This document shows, one piece after another, positions 31,891 to 41,575 of a DNA stretch of 64,000 bases (its first letter is position 1; each line of letters begins with the position of its first letter). The notes beneath the pieces were generated by a model that worked only from the letters and a program-made list of their open reading frames with translations, was not told the DNA's origin and did not search any database. Origin of the DNA: Brotaphodocola catenula (GTDB lineage: Bacteria > Bacillota > Clostridia > Lachnospirales > Lachnospiraceae); contig JAJEPU010000008.1 of NCBI GenBank assembly GCA_020686985.1, forward strand, positions 1 to 64,000, given 5' to 3'. A program made the position numbers and the translations under genes.

Positions 31891-33870
31891 TTATCTCTGA
31901 CCATTCGAACTGTGAGACGGGAACTTCTCGATGATACGTCCACTTCGGTATGCCTCAAGCAGATACTCAAGATCTGCAATATCCGCTTTAAGTTTTCGTC
32001 CGCTGTCCGTATCTCCGACGAGCTCCCTCTCCGTCGATCTCTGAATGATCACACTGTCGGAGTGAATGTCACTCTCATTCTCGATCGCAGACTCGGTCGA
32101 CTCAAACGGCTTATGCGCCGCAAGAATCAGTCCGTAAGAATTGTAAATCAGTGTATATCCGGCGATTCCGGTCTCCTTCTGGTAAGCGCGCGAGAAACCA
32201 CCATCAATAACGAGAACCTTTCCTCCACACTTGACCGGGCTCTCTCCATTCTTCGTCTTGACCGGAACATGACCGTTGATGATGTGACCGTCCTCTGGTG
32301 ACAAACCAAATTCCTCAAGAATCCTGTTTGCAACCTCCTCGTCCTCGATCAGCGTGTAGTATGGATTCTTCTTCTCCCTGTGTGTCTCCTTCTCCGCGAG
32401 GAAATACCGCTCAAATGTCGCCATCTTCGTCTTTCCAAACAGCGGGGAATTCTCGTGAAGCCAGATATACCACATCAGATCACGACCGCGCTTGCGCTCC
32501 ACAAGATCCTCTGCGACAAAGCCTTTTCGGATATACTCATCAAAAAACTCGTAGAGAGATCTGCCACTGCAACGATGTCCGTAAAGCTCCACCTCGCGGA
32601 AACTGCCGTTCTCATTTAACGGCACACAGCCGTGAAAGAGCAGATTTCCGTTGTATACTTTGTACAGACTTCCCTTTGCAAGCAGGAAACGCATGTGTTC
32701 CTGAAGTTTTTCACACTTCTGGAAGGCATTCTCGAGACGCTCCATCACCTGCTCCTCGGCATCACTCAGGCGATACGGGTCTTTCGGATCTACAGTCGGG
32801 AAATTCATATCCAGAAGTTTATATTCTTTTCCGTCGAGCGTGATCACACCGCGCTCATAGTCAATGCGGTGAAGAAGCGCACGCCCCTCCAGACCGAACT
32901 CCGGATGCTCCTTGCTCATCTGTCCCTCGACCTTGAACTGAATGATTGAGATCGCCTTGTGCATCTTTAAGTTCATCTCTCTCTCATTCTTGTTTTTCGG
33001 AGGCTCCCCTTTCAGTGCAAAACAGGTACACGGATCATTCTCATACGCCTGCATCGCAAATGTCGCAAGCGGAAGAAGATTGATTCCATAGCCCTCCTCC
33101 AGAATATCCAGATTACCATAACGGGCACAGATTCGGAGTGCATTTGCAATGCAGGCTCTCTGTCCGGTCGCTGCTCCCATCCAGAGTACATCGTGATTGC
33201 CCCACTGTACATCCACGGAATGATATGCCATCAGATCATCCATAATGATGTGCGGGCCTGGACCACGGTCATAGATATCGCCGAGAATATGAAGATGATC
33301 GACGACAAGTCTCTGAATCAGTTCACACAGAGCCGCGATAAAATCCTCCGCTCTTCCAAGACGAATGATCGTCTGCACAATCGCATCGTAGTAAGATTCC
33401 TTGTCTCTGACATCGTCCTTCTCAGTAATCAGCTCCTCGATCACATACGCAAATTCCGGCGGAAGTGCCTTGCGAACCTTTGATCGCGTGTACTTGCTGG
33501 CAGCTCTCTTGCTGACTGCAATCAGACGGTAAAGCGTGATCTTATACCAATCCTTCTTGTTCTTTGTCTTTGCGAGAATCCGTGCCATCTTCTCGCGCGG
33601 ATAATAAATCAGGGTTGCTAACGTGCGCTTATCCTGATCGCTCAGCGTTGTTCCGAATACCTCGTTCACCTTACGTCGCACAGCACCCGAACCGTTCTTG
33701 AGCACATGGGCAAACGCCTCATACTCTCCGTGCACATCCGTCAAAAAATGCTCGGTTCCCTTTGGCAGGTTCAAAATTGCCTCCAGATTGATGACTTCCA
33801 TCGATGCGGCTGCAATCGTCGGATACAGTTCTGACAATCTTTCCAGATATCTTGTCTGTAAATCGTGCAT
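31891..33870 (-). CDS. fbp: Fructose-1,6-bisphosphatase, class III
   Basis: A 659-residue enzyme of the Firmicutes-type Fbp, a metallophosphoesterase-fold gluconeogenic enzyme unrelated to class I. Metal motifs are FLTDVHGEYEAF (near residue 42), LGDIYDRGPGPH, VQWGNHDVLWMG and INGHVPVK. The length agrees with the family. The start at 33870 follows AAGGAGTTTGGGG; an in-frame extension to 33924 is not conserved in type. Confidence 0.95.
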   Translation of the reverse strand: MHDLQTRYLERLSELYPTIAAASMEVINLEAILNLPKGTEHFLTDVHGEYEAFAHVLKNGSGAVRRKVNEVFGTTLSDQDKRTLATLIYYPREKMARILAKTKNKKDWYKITLYRLIAVSKRAASKYTRSKVRKALPPEFAYVIEELITEKDDVRDKESYYDAIVQTIIRLGRAEDFIAALCELIQRLVVDHLHILGDIYDRGPGPHIIMDDLMAYHSVDVQWGNHDVLWMGAATGQRACIANALRICARYGNLDILEEGYGINLLPLATFAMQAYENDPCTCFALKGEPPKNKNEREMNLKMHKAISIIQFKVEGQMSKEHPEFGLEGRALLHRIDYERGVITLDGKEYKLLDMNFPTVDPKDPYRLSDAEEQVMERLENAFQKCEKLQEHMRFLLAKGSLYKVYNGNLLFHGCVPLNENGSFREVELYGHRCSGRSLYEFFDEYIRKGFVAEDLVERKRGRDLMWYIWLHENSPLFGKTKMATFERYFLAEKETHREKKNPYYTLIEDEEVANRILEEFGLSPEDGHIINGHVPVKTKNGESPVKCGGKVLVIDGGFSRAYQKETGIAGYTLIYNSYGLILAAHKPFESTESAIENESDIHSDSVIIQRSTERELVGDTDSGRKLKADIADLEYLLEAYRSGRIIEKFPSHSSNGQR

Positions 33871-33933
33871 ACCCCAAACTCCTTCCTTTTCTTCTCCCCT
33901 CATCACTTTCTGCCATGTATACAATGTATCTTT

Positions 33934-33942
33934 ATTATAACA
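33934..33942 (-). promoter_or_regulatory. Extended -10 promoter of fbp
   Basis: TGTTATAAT on the minus strand, an extended -10 with perfect TATAAT, about 65 bases before the start codon. No good -35 accompanies it. Confidence 0.6.
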
Positions 33943-34062
33943 GATTTGGAGACTTCCAAAAAGAGTTTTGCCTTATGTACCTTCCAAAGTGCATGTTATC
34001 CGTTACTGTTCACACGCCCTGCAAACGGTACATGATGTATGGCACAAACGGTAACGCCTCAA

Positions 34063-34770
34063 TCATCTCTGATTCAAATATTCCAGAATTCCGACATGGA
34101 TTGTCCACGCGAGTCGATCCTGGTATTCCTCTGTCTTTAACTTTTTCGTTTCCTCCCAGTTTGAGAGGAAACCACACTCTACAATCGCAGAGACGCACTT
34201 CACATTTTTAAGCAGATAATAACTCCCATTTGCCTTTGCAAGTCTCGTATTCTTATCCCTTAAGACATAATCAAAGCGTTTCTGCAAAATCTCCGCCAGT
34301 TTCTTTCCCTCCTCCGAGTTGGAAAAGTAAAAGACCTGACCACCAGAGATTGCTTCCTGATGATAACTGTTCTGGTGAATGCTGACCATGAGATCTGGCT
34401 TTTCTTCATTGATCTTCGCACAGCGATTTCTCATATCGGCCGTCTTCTTCTGCGTATCGGTCTCCTCATAAAGTCCTCTGTCATCCTCACGAGTCAAAAT
34501 CACCTCCACATCCGATGCCTCGAGATAATCTCTTAATTTTTTCGCAATGCTTAAATTGATCTCCTTCTCCGGTGTTCCATCGACCGCAATTTTCCCCGGA
34601 TCATTGCCCCCATGACCTACATCCACACAGACCACCGGGTGCTTTTTTCCAGAAGCCTCTGCCATTGCCTCCCGGTTATCCAGAGTAAGCTCTCCTGCCC
34701 TTTGCGAGATCAGAAAGACTGCCATCAGAAAAAGGATTGCCATCAGATGTTCCGCTCTTCGATTCTTCAC
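34063..34770 (-). CDS. cwlD: N-acetylmuramoyl-L-alanine amidase, CwlD-like
   Basis: A 235-residue Amidase_3 enzyme with an N-terminal membrane anchor (about 8-22). Zinc and catalytic motifs are VDVGHGGNDPG, the Glu of GTPEKEINLSIA, LMVSIHQNS and ECGFLSN. Size and order match CwlD, which makes muramic delta-lactam in the spore cortex. Supporting a sporulating host, yyaC is also present. A GTG start is used, with AAGG before it. Confidence 0.82.
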   Translation of the reverse strand: MKNRRAEHLMAILFLMAVFLISQRAGELTLDNREAMAEASGKKHPVVCVDVGHGGNDPGKIAVDGTPEKEINLSIAKKLRDYLEASDVEVILTREDDRGLYEETDTQKKTADMRNRCAKINEEKPDLMVSIHQNSYHQEAISGGQVFYFSNSEEGKKLAEILQKRFDYVLRDKNTRLAKANGSYYLLKNVKCVSAIVECGFLSNWEETKKLKTEEYQDRLAWTIHVGILEYLNQR

Positions 34771-34854
34771 GCCACACCTTTTCGGACTGTTCTCTCTCCT
34801 ATTATATCTTTCCGACTAGAGGAAAAGACATTGCAGTTAAAAAATACATTCCGG

Positions 34855-36471
34855 TTACTTGCTTCTCAACAGGTTGTAATCCGTTTTTGCGTCTCTCAAA
34901 ATATACTCGATGTATTCCGGCAGCTCTGTAAGCGCATTGTTGTCCATCCAGAGCTCATATGCCGGATCTTGATACGCCTGTTTGCAAATCCGATAAGCCG
35001 TTCCCTGATAGTAGGCATCATTCAGATCCGCATAATAATCCGACATCTGCTTCTTCTGCGCATCCGTCAAACCTGGAATATTTTCCAGTGCTTTCTGGGA
35101 CTGGTTATAAAATACCTTTCTCAGAAATTCTCCCTGAAACTCATCAAAGTTCAGAAGATCCGCCTTCTTGCTTCCATGTTCTTTCGCCCACTTTTCGACA
35201 TCCACCGCCCAGGTTCGATAATAAAATTCTCCGTCCGGGGAATAGCTGAGCACTCCATACTTGCATCCCGGTGTCGCCAGCGAACTCGTCACCATCTCAG
35301 GAAGTCCTTTATTATCGGAGGAACGCTTATAATGCTGAACATGGAGATGACCGCTGAGGAAAAACGGTGCATCCCACTCTTCAAGGAGATCCACAAGCTG
35401 TTCTCCATGTTCAATCGTACAGTCATCTACATAGATCTCACTCTCATCAAGAAGATTGTGATGGGCAATCGGAATCAGCATCACTCCATCCTCCCACGCT
35501 GATCGCAGTTGCTCCTCAATCCAGTCATAAGTATCTGAGAGAATCGCGCCTCCGACTTTTGCAACCGGGCAATACTGGCAGGTATCGAGCATCAAAATTC
35601 TTGTCTCATCATCCAGCTCATAGACATAACTCAGACTTGTCTTGTCCTCACTGAGCGCCTCATCATAGCCAAAATCGCGGTATATTTCGCGAAACTCCTC
35701 CGGTGTCGTGTACTCTGCGGGCATTCTCTGTGTTCCCTTATACTTTCCGGCTTTTCGGTTATTGATATCATGGTTTCCCGGAATTACAAGAACCGGAATT
35801 CCGGCATCCTCCACTTTTTCGAGCTTTTTCGCCAACTCCTGATGGCTCTTCTTCTCACCCTCAAGTGTCAGATCCCCGCTCAAGATCAGTGCATCCGGGC
35901 AGTACTCCATCACCTCGTCGAGAAAGGCATCCGTGATCGCATCGATATAGGTGACAATCTTTCCGTCTCCATACTCCACCATCTCCTGAAAACGTGGTCC
36001 GTTGTCCGTCAGCTCCTTTGCAAAGTAGTGGATGTCCGATCCCTGAATCAGATGACTCTCCCACTCGCCATCTCTCTCAAATCTCTTTTTTTCGTCTTTT
36101 CGATCCCAGCGATTAAAGCTCGAAGACATAGAACTTGAATTTTTGCTCTGATCTCCGTCAGAACCTTTGGTTTGATTGTCCGCCTGATTCTCTTTACCTT
36201 GATTCCCATCATTTCGATTTTCGTCATTTGCTTCTTCGGATGAGGCTTCGGCAGACGAGGATAGGGACGAAGATTCCGAGGAAAATTTCGACGGAGAGGA
36301 TTCCGCTGAACTTGAGGACGACTGCGAAGAATCCTCAGAAGCGTACTCTGCAGTTGACGACGAAGATGCCAGATCCCCATTCGCATTTCTCGCACATCCA
36401 GAACTCCCCAACAGAACGCTTCCCGCAATCAAAACCACGGATGTCAGTTTCCAGAATTTTCGTTTTCTCAT
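34855..36471 (-). CDS. Metallophosphoesterase lipoprotein
   Basis: A 538-residue exported enzyme. The lipobox LLGSSGC puts a lipidated Cys at about residue 26. A long Ser/Glu/Asn-rich linker follows (about 30-120), then a calcineurin-type phosphoesterase domain with GSDIHYF, LSGDLTLEG, IPGNHDINN, AHHNLL and SGHLHVQHY. The substrate is unknown. The start at 36471 is preferred because it begins the signal peptide (MRKRKFWKL); an ATG at 36492 precedes it. It lies 84 bases upstream of cwlD on the same strand. Confidence 0.85.
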   Translation of the reverse strand: MRKRKFWKLTSVVLIAGSVLLGSSGCARNANGDLASSSSTAEYASEDSSQSSSSSAESSPSKFSSESSSLSSSAEASSEEANDENRNDGNQGKENQADNQTKGSDGDQSKNSSSMSSSFNRWDRKDEKKRFERDGEWESHLIQGSDIHYFAKELTDNGPRFQEMVEYGDGKIVTYIDAITDAFLDEVMEYCPDALILSGDLTLEGEKKSHQELAKKLEKVEDAGIPVLVIPGNHDINNRKAGKYKGTQRMPAEYTTPEEFREIYRDFGYDEALSEDKTSLSYVYELDDETRILMLDTCQYCPVAKVGGAILSDTYDWIEEQLRSAWEDGVMLIPIAHHNLLDESEIYVDDCTIEHGEQLVDLLEEWDAPFFLSGHLHVQHYKRSSDNKGLPEMVTSSLATPGCKYGVLSYSPDGEFYYRTWAVDVEKWAKEHGSKKADLLNFDEFQGEFLRKVFYNQSQKALENIPGLTDAQKKQMSDYYADLNDAYYQGTAYRICKQAYQDPAYELWMDNNALTELPEYIEYILRDAKTDYNLLRSK

Positions 36472-36590
36472 ATTCCCATCCCCCATTTCCACAACTGTTT
36501 CATCTCATCTTAATCCACAAATATCTCTGCCAGAATTTTAATTATCCGTAATATTCCTTCCGAGTATTTCTGTCTTACAATTCCTATCTC

Positions 36591-38270
36591 CTACGGCAGC
36601 TTCACAATATCCCAGATATCCGATGGCTCAAATCCAAGTTTCCAGCATGCAACACCCGCCAGATTGTTCGTTCGGATCAGATCTATCTTCAAGCCGATCG
36701 ACCGCTCCTCTTCCATCCAGATGCGGTACGTCGTTCCATTTTCTGTCTTCTCTCCGTAATACTGTCCGAGTGCATCCTCCCAAGTCAATTCAACCTGATT
36801 ATCCTGAACCCACTGCTTTGCCTTCGTGATTCCCATCGCCTGAGACGTCACTCCATTTACATCCTCCTGCCATACCCGTGTGTAGAATGGAATCGCACTG
36901 ATCAGCTTCTCCTTCGGCACCTCTCTGAGGGCATCCTCAATTCCCTGTTTCTCATATCCAAGAGAGGCAACTGAGCCGGCATCTCCACCTGCATAGTGCT
37001 CATCATATCCCATAATCACGACATAGTCTGCCACGCGCCCCTGCTCAGCACGGTTGTAAAATACGGTGTACGCGGATGGAACATAAGTATCCACAGAGAG
37101 AATGATTCCATTTTTTCGACAATCCACAGAAAGCTCGCGGATGAATTCCACATAGTGCGGACCCACGGAAGATTTAATTCCCTCAATATCCAGATTGATT
37201 CCGTCTATTCCATATGCCTGCACATCCTTAATCAGCCCCGCAATCAGCTTTTTTCTCGCTGAGGTATCTGCAAAAAGGACACCAGAATCCACATTGTCTC
37301 CCTTATTGAAGTTATCAAGAACCGCCCATACCTGCACATCCATCGCATGTGCCTTCTCCACATAGGAATGATCTGCCAGACACTCATAATTTCCCTGATT
37401 GTCTGTCAGAAGAAACCACGTCGGAGCAATTACATTGACACCCTTTGTGTTTGCCATCAGCTTTTCCATCGTCTTATTCGCATCCCGGGTCGTCACCTGA
37501 TGCCAGACAAGACAGATCGGCTCATCCAAAGAAATATTCGTGTAGACTGGCTCCTCAAAACGACTGACTGGCTGTTCTTCCGTGCGATCTTTCAAGGTAT
37601 TATTCTTGATATAACCCAGATAGCCGTCCTCGGTTCTGACTCTCGACCAGTTCTCCATCTCATCGAGAATCGTCACCTGCGTCCCTTTTGCTTTCTGAGT
37701 GACAACCTTACTCTTCACACCTCCGCGAATACGAATGGCCGTCTTCTTTTTCAGGACTGCCGTTTCCTCTGTATCCCAACTGCTATCGAGAAAGAAGCGG
37801 TTTGCGTCCCCATCTGTAAAAGTCTCCGTCCGGATATCGGTGTACTCCTGAACGAGATCTGCCAGCACCCAAACCTGATCATCCTCCTCCACAAACAGAG
37901 AGCTTCCATCATCCGAGCAATCCGTCTCACTAATATAACGAATGGATTCCGGAAATGTGTAAATCATCTGTTTATCCGCCTCATCCCAGTAAAATCGTTC
38001 ATTGATGCTGTTGCTCACCCAATCCTGCGGAAGATAAACCGTTCCCTCAATCATTTTTCCCTTGATTCCATCCGTCCGCTGTCCATTCCAGATGATTGCC
38101 ACCTCATCCTGACTGCTAACCGCAAACACTTCTTGAATATCCGCCTGCTCTTTCGACGGCGCTAAATATTTCCAAACGGTAAATCCTCCTGCCACAGCCG
38201 CAAAGATCAAGACTACCGTAGCCAATCTCGCAAATGAAATAAAATGTTTCTTCCGTCTTCTCCGCTTCAT
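36591..38270 (-). CDS. Glycosyl hydrolase family 18 protein with SH3 domain
   Basis: A 559-residue membrane-anchored or secreted protein. It has a basic N terminus and one membrane helix (about 14-35), a copper-amine-oxidase-N-like region (about 55-175), an SH3 domain (about 180-240, TAIRIRGGVKSKV) and a GH18 barrel. The catalytic DxxDxDxE motif reads DGINLDIEG (near residue 358). Related proteins act on N-acetylglucosamine polymers and spore or wall peptidoglycan. The start at 38270 has GAGGAG 9 bases upstream. Confidence 0.85.
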   Translation of the reverse strand: MKRRRRKKHFISFARLATVVLIFAAVAGGFTVWKYLAPSKEQADIQEVFAVSSQDEVAIIWNGQRTDGIKGKMIEGTVYLPQDWVSNSINERFYWDEADKQMIYTFPESIRYISETDCSDDGSSLFVEEDDQVWVLADLVQEYTDIRTETFTDGDANRFFLDSSWDTEETAVLKKKTAIRIRGGVKSKVVTQKAKGTQVTILDEMENWSRVRTEDGYLGYIKNNTLKDRTEEQPVSRFEEPVYTNISLDEPICLVWHQVTTRDANKTMEKLMANTKGVNVIAPTWFLLTDNQGNYECLADHSYVEKAHAMDVQVWAVLDNFNKGDNVDSGVLFADTSARKKLIAGLIKDVQAYGIDGINLDIEGIKSSVGPHYVEFIRELSVDCRKNGIILSVDTYVPSAYTVFYNRAEQGRVADYVVIMGYDEHYAGGDAGSVASLGYEKQGIEDALREVPKEKLISAIPFYTRVWQEDVNGVTSQAMGITKAKQWVQDNQVELTWEDALGQYYGEKTENGTTYRIWMEEERSIGLKIDLIRTNNLAGVACWKLGFEPSDIWDIVKLP

Positions 38271-38309
38271 TTCCGGATTCTCCTCTTTTATGATCAAAAT
38301 TTTGTCTTT

Positions 38310-38318
38310 ATTATAGCA
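38310..38318 (-). promoter_or_regulatory. Extended -10 promoter of the GH18 gene
   Basis: TGCTATAAT on the minus strand, 40 bases before the start codon. No clear -35. Confidence 0.55.
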
Positions 38319-38536
38319 TAAAACAGGAGTCCCCTCTCTTACATTTTCCTGACTATTCCCTCCCCATGCTTTTTTCCAGGCTGAATTGGAATTCTCTCAA
38401 AGCCCCTCCCCTTCCTGCGATGGACAAGAAGATATCAGCTTCTTCCACTGCAGACCAGTCAGTCGTTTGTTTTGATTGCTTATTTCAAATTGCTTATTTC
38501 AGATTACTTGTCTCAAATCACTTCATTACCTATCAC

Positions 38537-39058
38537 TCATTTATTGTATACAAGATCAAAACGGATCTGTCTCAAAATTTTTCTCCCCGCTGTGGCAGTC
38601 CCAAGTCCCACCTGTGCACTTCTCGCCGGAATATTCGATAACTCCGGAAACATTTCTCCATTCTCCATTCCATTATCATCTACATTGCCAGTCGCACACG
38701 GGCAATAACCGCGCCCCTGTTCTCTCACACTTTCGACCAGACGACTCTGGCTCCTGTTGCTCTCATTCTGTCCGAAATCCTGCCCAAACTTCTGACTAAA
38801 ATCCTGGTTGAAATTCTGACGAAAATCCTTACGGAATGCCTCACAACAATCGTCATCTCCATCTTCCGGAAGATCCTCAAGGATATAATCTCCCATATAA
38901 AATCCACCGTCACTGCGAATCTCAAACAATCGCTCCCACAGCGTGTCATCCGCCTCCTTTCCGTCAATTAAAACAGAAACTCCCTTCGCCTGATAACGCT
39001 TGAGTCCCTGCACATAAGCCTTTCTGCTTCGTGCATTCATTCTCAACTTTTTCTTCAT
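38537..39058 (-). CDS. Hypothetical protein
   Basis: A 173-residue protein that I do not recognise. It starts with a basic segment (MKKKLRMNARSRKAYVQGLK) followed by a compact part (VSVLIDGKEADDTLWERLFE). In the middle is a degenerate repeat of Phe-Gly/Ser-Gln-Asp/Lys (NFNQDFSQKFGQDFGQ). It has no signal peptide. AGAAGGGGGAG precedes the ATG. It may be the first gene of the transcript that starts near 39880. Confidence 0.55.
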   Translation of the reverse strand: MKKKLRMNARSRKAYVQGLKRYQAKGVSVLIDGKEADDTLWERLFEIRSDGGFYMGDYILEDLPEDGDDDCCEAFRKDFRQNFNQDFSQKFGQDFGQNESNRSQSRLVESVREQGRGYCPCATGNVDDNGMENGEMFPELSNIPARSAQVGLGTATAGRKILRQIRFDLVYNK

Positions 39059-39885
39059 ACTCCCCCTTCTGTTCGGACAGCAGTCCAGACGACCAGGGAG
39101 GGATAAGCCGTGACACAAATTCTCCTGTCTGTTCTACTGTCCCGGGCTCTGCACCCGTTTCTTCCGTCAGCCGGATTTTCTTTTTCAAATTCCGCCAACA
39201 GGCAGAGATGATTTCTGTCTTCCGATCTTCCGCGACATTTCCTCTTGCTTATTTTGCCCAATCTGCTTACTCTGCCGATCTTTCTGACGGCACTTTTTTC
39301 CATGCTTTCCTCTTTCGGGAATGATTCAGATTTTGGCACTCTGGCTTTCTGCCGTTCCACATTCCAAATTCACACTGGCTTTCACAAACCATTTTTAACA
39401 CGTTACTTTCATACAAATTCCATACGGAATATAGATTTTGTCTGCGCGCAAAAGGCAGTACCAATGGCAAAAAGGATATTTTGTTTTGCGTTTCGTTCTT
39501 TCATGTGATTTCTGTATTTTGTGTGATTTCTGTGAATGTTTCTATGAGCTTCCATGAATTTCATATAGAACTGTGTCCCGCTCGGATTTTTCATCATACG
39601 CAAGATGCACAGGCAGAATCAGCGCCCCATGTCTGCCGGATTTTATGGCAAAAGCATATCGTTCTGATCGCAGAATTGCATTTCACTTTAATATTAAAAA
39701 CAGGGTTTTCTCACTGAATGTAAGATCTTTTATTCACCGGACGGCTGTTGAGAATCCTTCGGACTTCTCACTGCCATTGAATATGTCCCTTGCAAGAAAC
39801 AAGGAACGCATAAGAAATCGTTTTGATGCTGCTCTCTTCAAAAATGTCGTTTCCTCTGTTCGACAGCTATCATCTCTGTAAAGCC
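39059..39885 (-). other. Transcribed-looking region without a supported gene
   Basis: A consensus promoter feeds this stretch from the right, yet only short ORFs of poor quality are present. One small ORF near 39740-39830 reads RSPKDSQQPSGE before its stop. It has the look of a decayed or repetitive element, but I cannot assign it. Confidence 0.35.
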
Positions 39886-39886
39886 C

Positions 39887-39915
39887 ATTCTAATACAAAC
39901 ACCGACATTTATCAA
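39887..39915 (-). promoter_or_regulatory. Consensus promoter facing 39.9 to 38.5 kb
   Basis: On the minus strand TTGATA (39910-39915) and TAGAAT (39887-39892) are 17 bases apart. No good coding sequence follows for over 800 bases. Confidence 0.65.
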
Positions 39916-40017
39916 GAAGATTTTTCAATTTTTATGTCTTTATTTTCTTTTTCATAAAAAATCATCGCCTAAAACGCGCCAAATGTATATTTTTGTTGCA
40001 TATTTTCAAGTGGAGCG

Positions 40018-40056
40018 TTTTTGTATGATAGGACGCAATTTCCTATCATACAAAAA
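40018..40056. repeat. Terminator-linked palindrome, copy 3
   Basis: A perfect 16-bp stem, TTTTTGTATGATAGGA pairing with TCCTATCATACAAAAA, loop CGCAATT. The right arm is the T-tract of the rpsR terminator. Confidence 0.9.
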
Positions 40057-40090
40057 AAGAGACCCTGCACGAATCTCATGCAAGATCTCT
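40052..40090 (-). terminator. Terminator of rpsF-ssb-rpsR
   Basis: A 12-bp stem (40058-40069 with 40079-40090), fully paired on the minus strand when G-U pairs are allowed, followed by TTTTTTTG. Confidence 0.8.
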
Positions 40091-40130
40091 CTATTTTCAA
40101 CATTCTGCTGTTTCCAACACAGAGTATATC

Positions 40131-40397
40131 TTACTCCATGGTGTACGGCATCAGAGCGATGTGACGTGCTCTCTTGATAGCAACGGTCAGAGCTCTCTGG
40201 TGCTTTGCACAGTTTCCGGTAATTCTTCTCGGAAGAATTTTACCTCTCTCAGAAACGTATCTCTTCAGCTTGTTTGTATCCTTGTAATCGATTACGCCAT
40301 TCTTGTCGCCACAGAATACGCAAACTTTCTTTCTTCTGCGAATGCCGCCTCTTCTAACCTTAGCGCCATCAGCTTTATCAGTCTTATTGAATGCCAT
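40131..40397 (-). CDS. rpsR: 30S ribosomal protein S18, zinc-type
   Basis: An 88-residue ribosomal protein. The core [19 protein letters not shown] and [15 protein letters not shown] is diagnostic. CVFCGD plus NCAKH indicates the zinc-binding form. It is last in the rpsF-ssb-rpsR operon. Confidence 0.97.
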   Translation of the reverse strand: MAFNKTDKADGAKVRRGGIRRRKKVCVFCGDKNGVIDYKDTNKLKRYVSERGKILPRRITGNCAKHQRALTVAIKRARHIALMPYTME

Positions 40398-40457
40398 TGG
40401 TAGTGCCTCCTTCTCTCAAATATCGTTGCACGCTCAATTTCTCACGCCAACCTGCGC

Positions 40458-40925
40458 TTAGTTGAACGGCAACCCTTCGTCTTCCACACCATCCGGAATG
40501 TTCATGAATCCGTCACCGATCGCACTTGAAGGAGCTGGACGGGAGGTCGGCTGGTAAGAACCACCGCCCATACCACCGTTGCCTGCGCCAGCACCCTTGC
40601 TGTCTGCAAATTCCTGATCATCTACGATGATGTCTGTGGTATAAACGCGCTGACCTTCTTTGTTGGTGTAACTGCCAGTCTGAATTCTTCCGGAAACGAG
40701 AACTCTCATTCCCTGACGGAAATACTTCTCTGCGAACTCACCTGCTCTGTCAAATGCTACGATATTGATAAAGTCTGCGGTCTGTCCCTGATCGCCATCC
40801 TGACCTCTGCGACCTCTGCGGTCTACTGCCAGAGTGTATCTTGCGATCGCCATGGAACGCTCGCCCTGTGAGTACCGAACTTCCGGATCTCTGGTCAATC
40901 TTCCCATAAGGATTACTCTATTCAT
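40458..40925 (-). CDS. ssb: Single-stranded DNA-binding protein
   Basis: A 155-residue SSB with an OB-fold (about 1-110; MNRVILMGRLTRDPEVRYS), a Gly-rich linker (AGNGGMGGGS) and the acidic protein-interaction tip EDEGLPFN. It lies between rpsF and rpsR, the conserved place. Confidence 0.96.
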   Translation of the reverse strand: MNRVILMGRLTRDPEVRYSQGERSMAIARYTLAVDRRGRRGQDGDQGQTADFINIVAFDRAGEFAEKYFRQGMRVLVSGRIQTGSYTNKEGQRVYTTDIIVDDQEFADSKGAGAGNGGMGGGSYQPTSRPAPSSAIGDGFMNIPDGVEDEGLPFN

Positions 40926-40949
40926 ACCATCACTCTTTCTAAATTGTAT

Positions 40950-41243
40950 TTACTGCTCGTCCTGCTTCACGCAAAGATATCTTACAACCTGCTCCATGAT
41001 ACGGATGTGTGCTTCCACTTCGTTAGAGCAGTCAGAATTCTCAGACTCGAACTTGATGAAGTAGTAGAAAGCCTCCTTGGACTTCTGGATCTCGTATGCA
41101 AGTCTCTTCTTGCCCCAGTCGTCAACGCCGGTAACAGTACCGCCAAAGCGGGTGATGTATCCCTGTACCTTCTCCAGTGCTGCTGCTCTCTCCTCGTCTT
41201 CGAGTTTTGCGCTCAGAACAACTGCTAATTCGTATTTGTTCAT
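40950..41243 (-). CDS. rpsF: 30S ribosomal protein S6
   Basis: A 97-residue S6 (MNKYELAVVLSAKLEDEERA, then DDWGKKRLAYEIQK). The start at 41243 follows CAAGGAGGTAAAGCA; the frame is open upstream to 41294. The leader of about 70 bases contains a stem CTTGAA/TTCAAG that might be the S6:S18 autoregulation site; the CCG motif of that site is not evident. Confidence 0.96.
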   Translation of the reverse strand: MNKYELAVVLSAKLEDEERAAALEKVQGYITRFGGTVTGVDDWGKKRLAYEIQKSKEAFYYFIKFESENSDCSNEVEAHIRIMEQVVRYLCVKQDEQ

Positions 41244-41318
41244 TGCTTTACCTCCTTGTGGTCTCTGGCCCTTGAATTCCATTTTCAAGAGCAAGGATTT
41301 ATTGTGTCACGAGTAACT

Positions 41319-41347
41319 ATTCTAACAGAAACATTTTATAATTGCAA
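41319..41347 (-). promoter_or_regulatory. Promoter of rpsF-ssb-rpsR
   Basis: On the minus strand TTGCAA (41342-41347) and TAGAAT (41319-41324) are 17 bases apart. Confidence 0.8.
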
Positions 41348-41396
41348 GTACTTTTTTCACGATTTTTCTTTAAAAAACGTAGGTTTTCCACACACA

Positions 41397-41452
41397 AAAA
41401 AAGAGAACTTCTGTCAGAAATACACTTCAAACATGTAAATGTATTCTGACAG
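41397..41452 (-). terminator. Second, strong terminator downstream of bioY
   Basis: A long stem, CTGTCAGAATACA pairing with TGTATTTCTGACAG, followed by AAGTTCTCTTTTTTTG on the minus strand. Confidence 0.75.
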
Positions 41453-41465
41453 ATAATCCTCTCAT

Positions 41466-41490
41466 GAAAAAGAATCCGACTTACCGGATT
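41466..41490 (-). terminator. First terminator downstream of bioY
   Basis: A 6-bp stem AATCCG/CGGATT (41473-41490), then CTTTTTC on the minus strand. A promoter-like TTGACT-17-TATAGG lies between it and the bioY stop, so a short independent RNA from here is possible. Confidence 0.55.
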
Positions 41491-41575
41491 TTCGCCTCAA
41501 AATGCAGTCTCTTTGACAACCCTATAGTAAGTATTTAAATCCAAGTCAACACAAGCATCGATTTCGCCCGTAATT

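Noticed and set aside
39055-39360. 101-codon minus-strand ORF upstream of the hypothetical gene
   Set aside because: Its composition is that of a random frame, it overlaps other equally weak frames and no ribosome binding site supports it.
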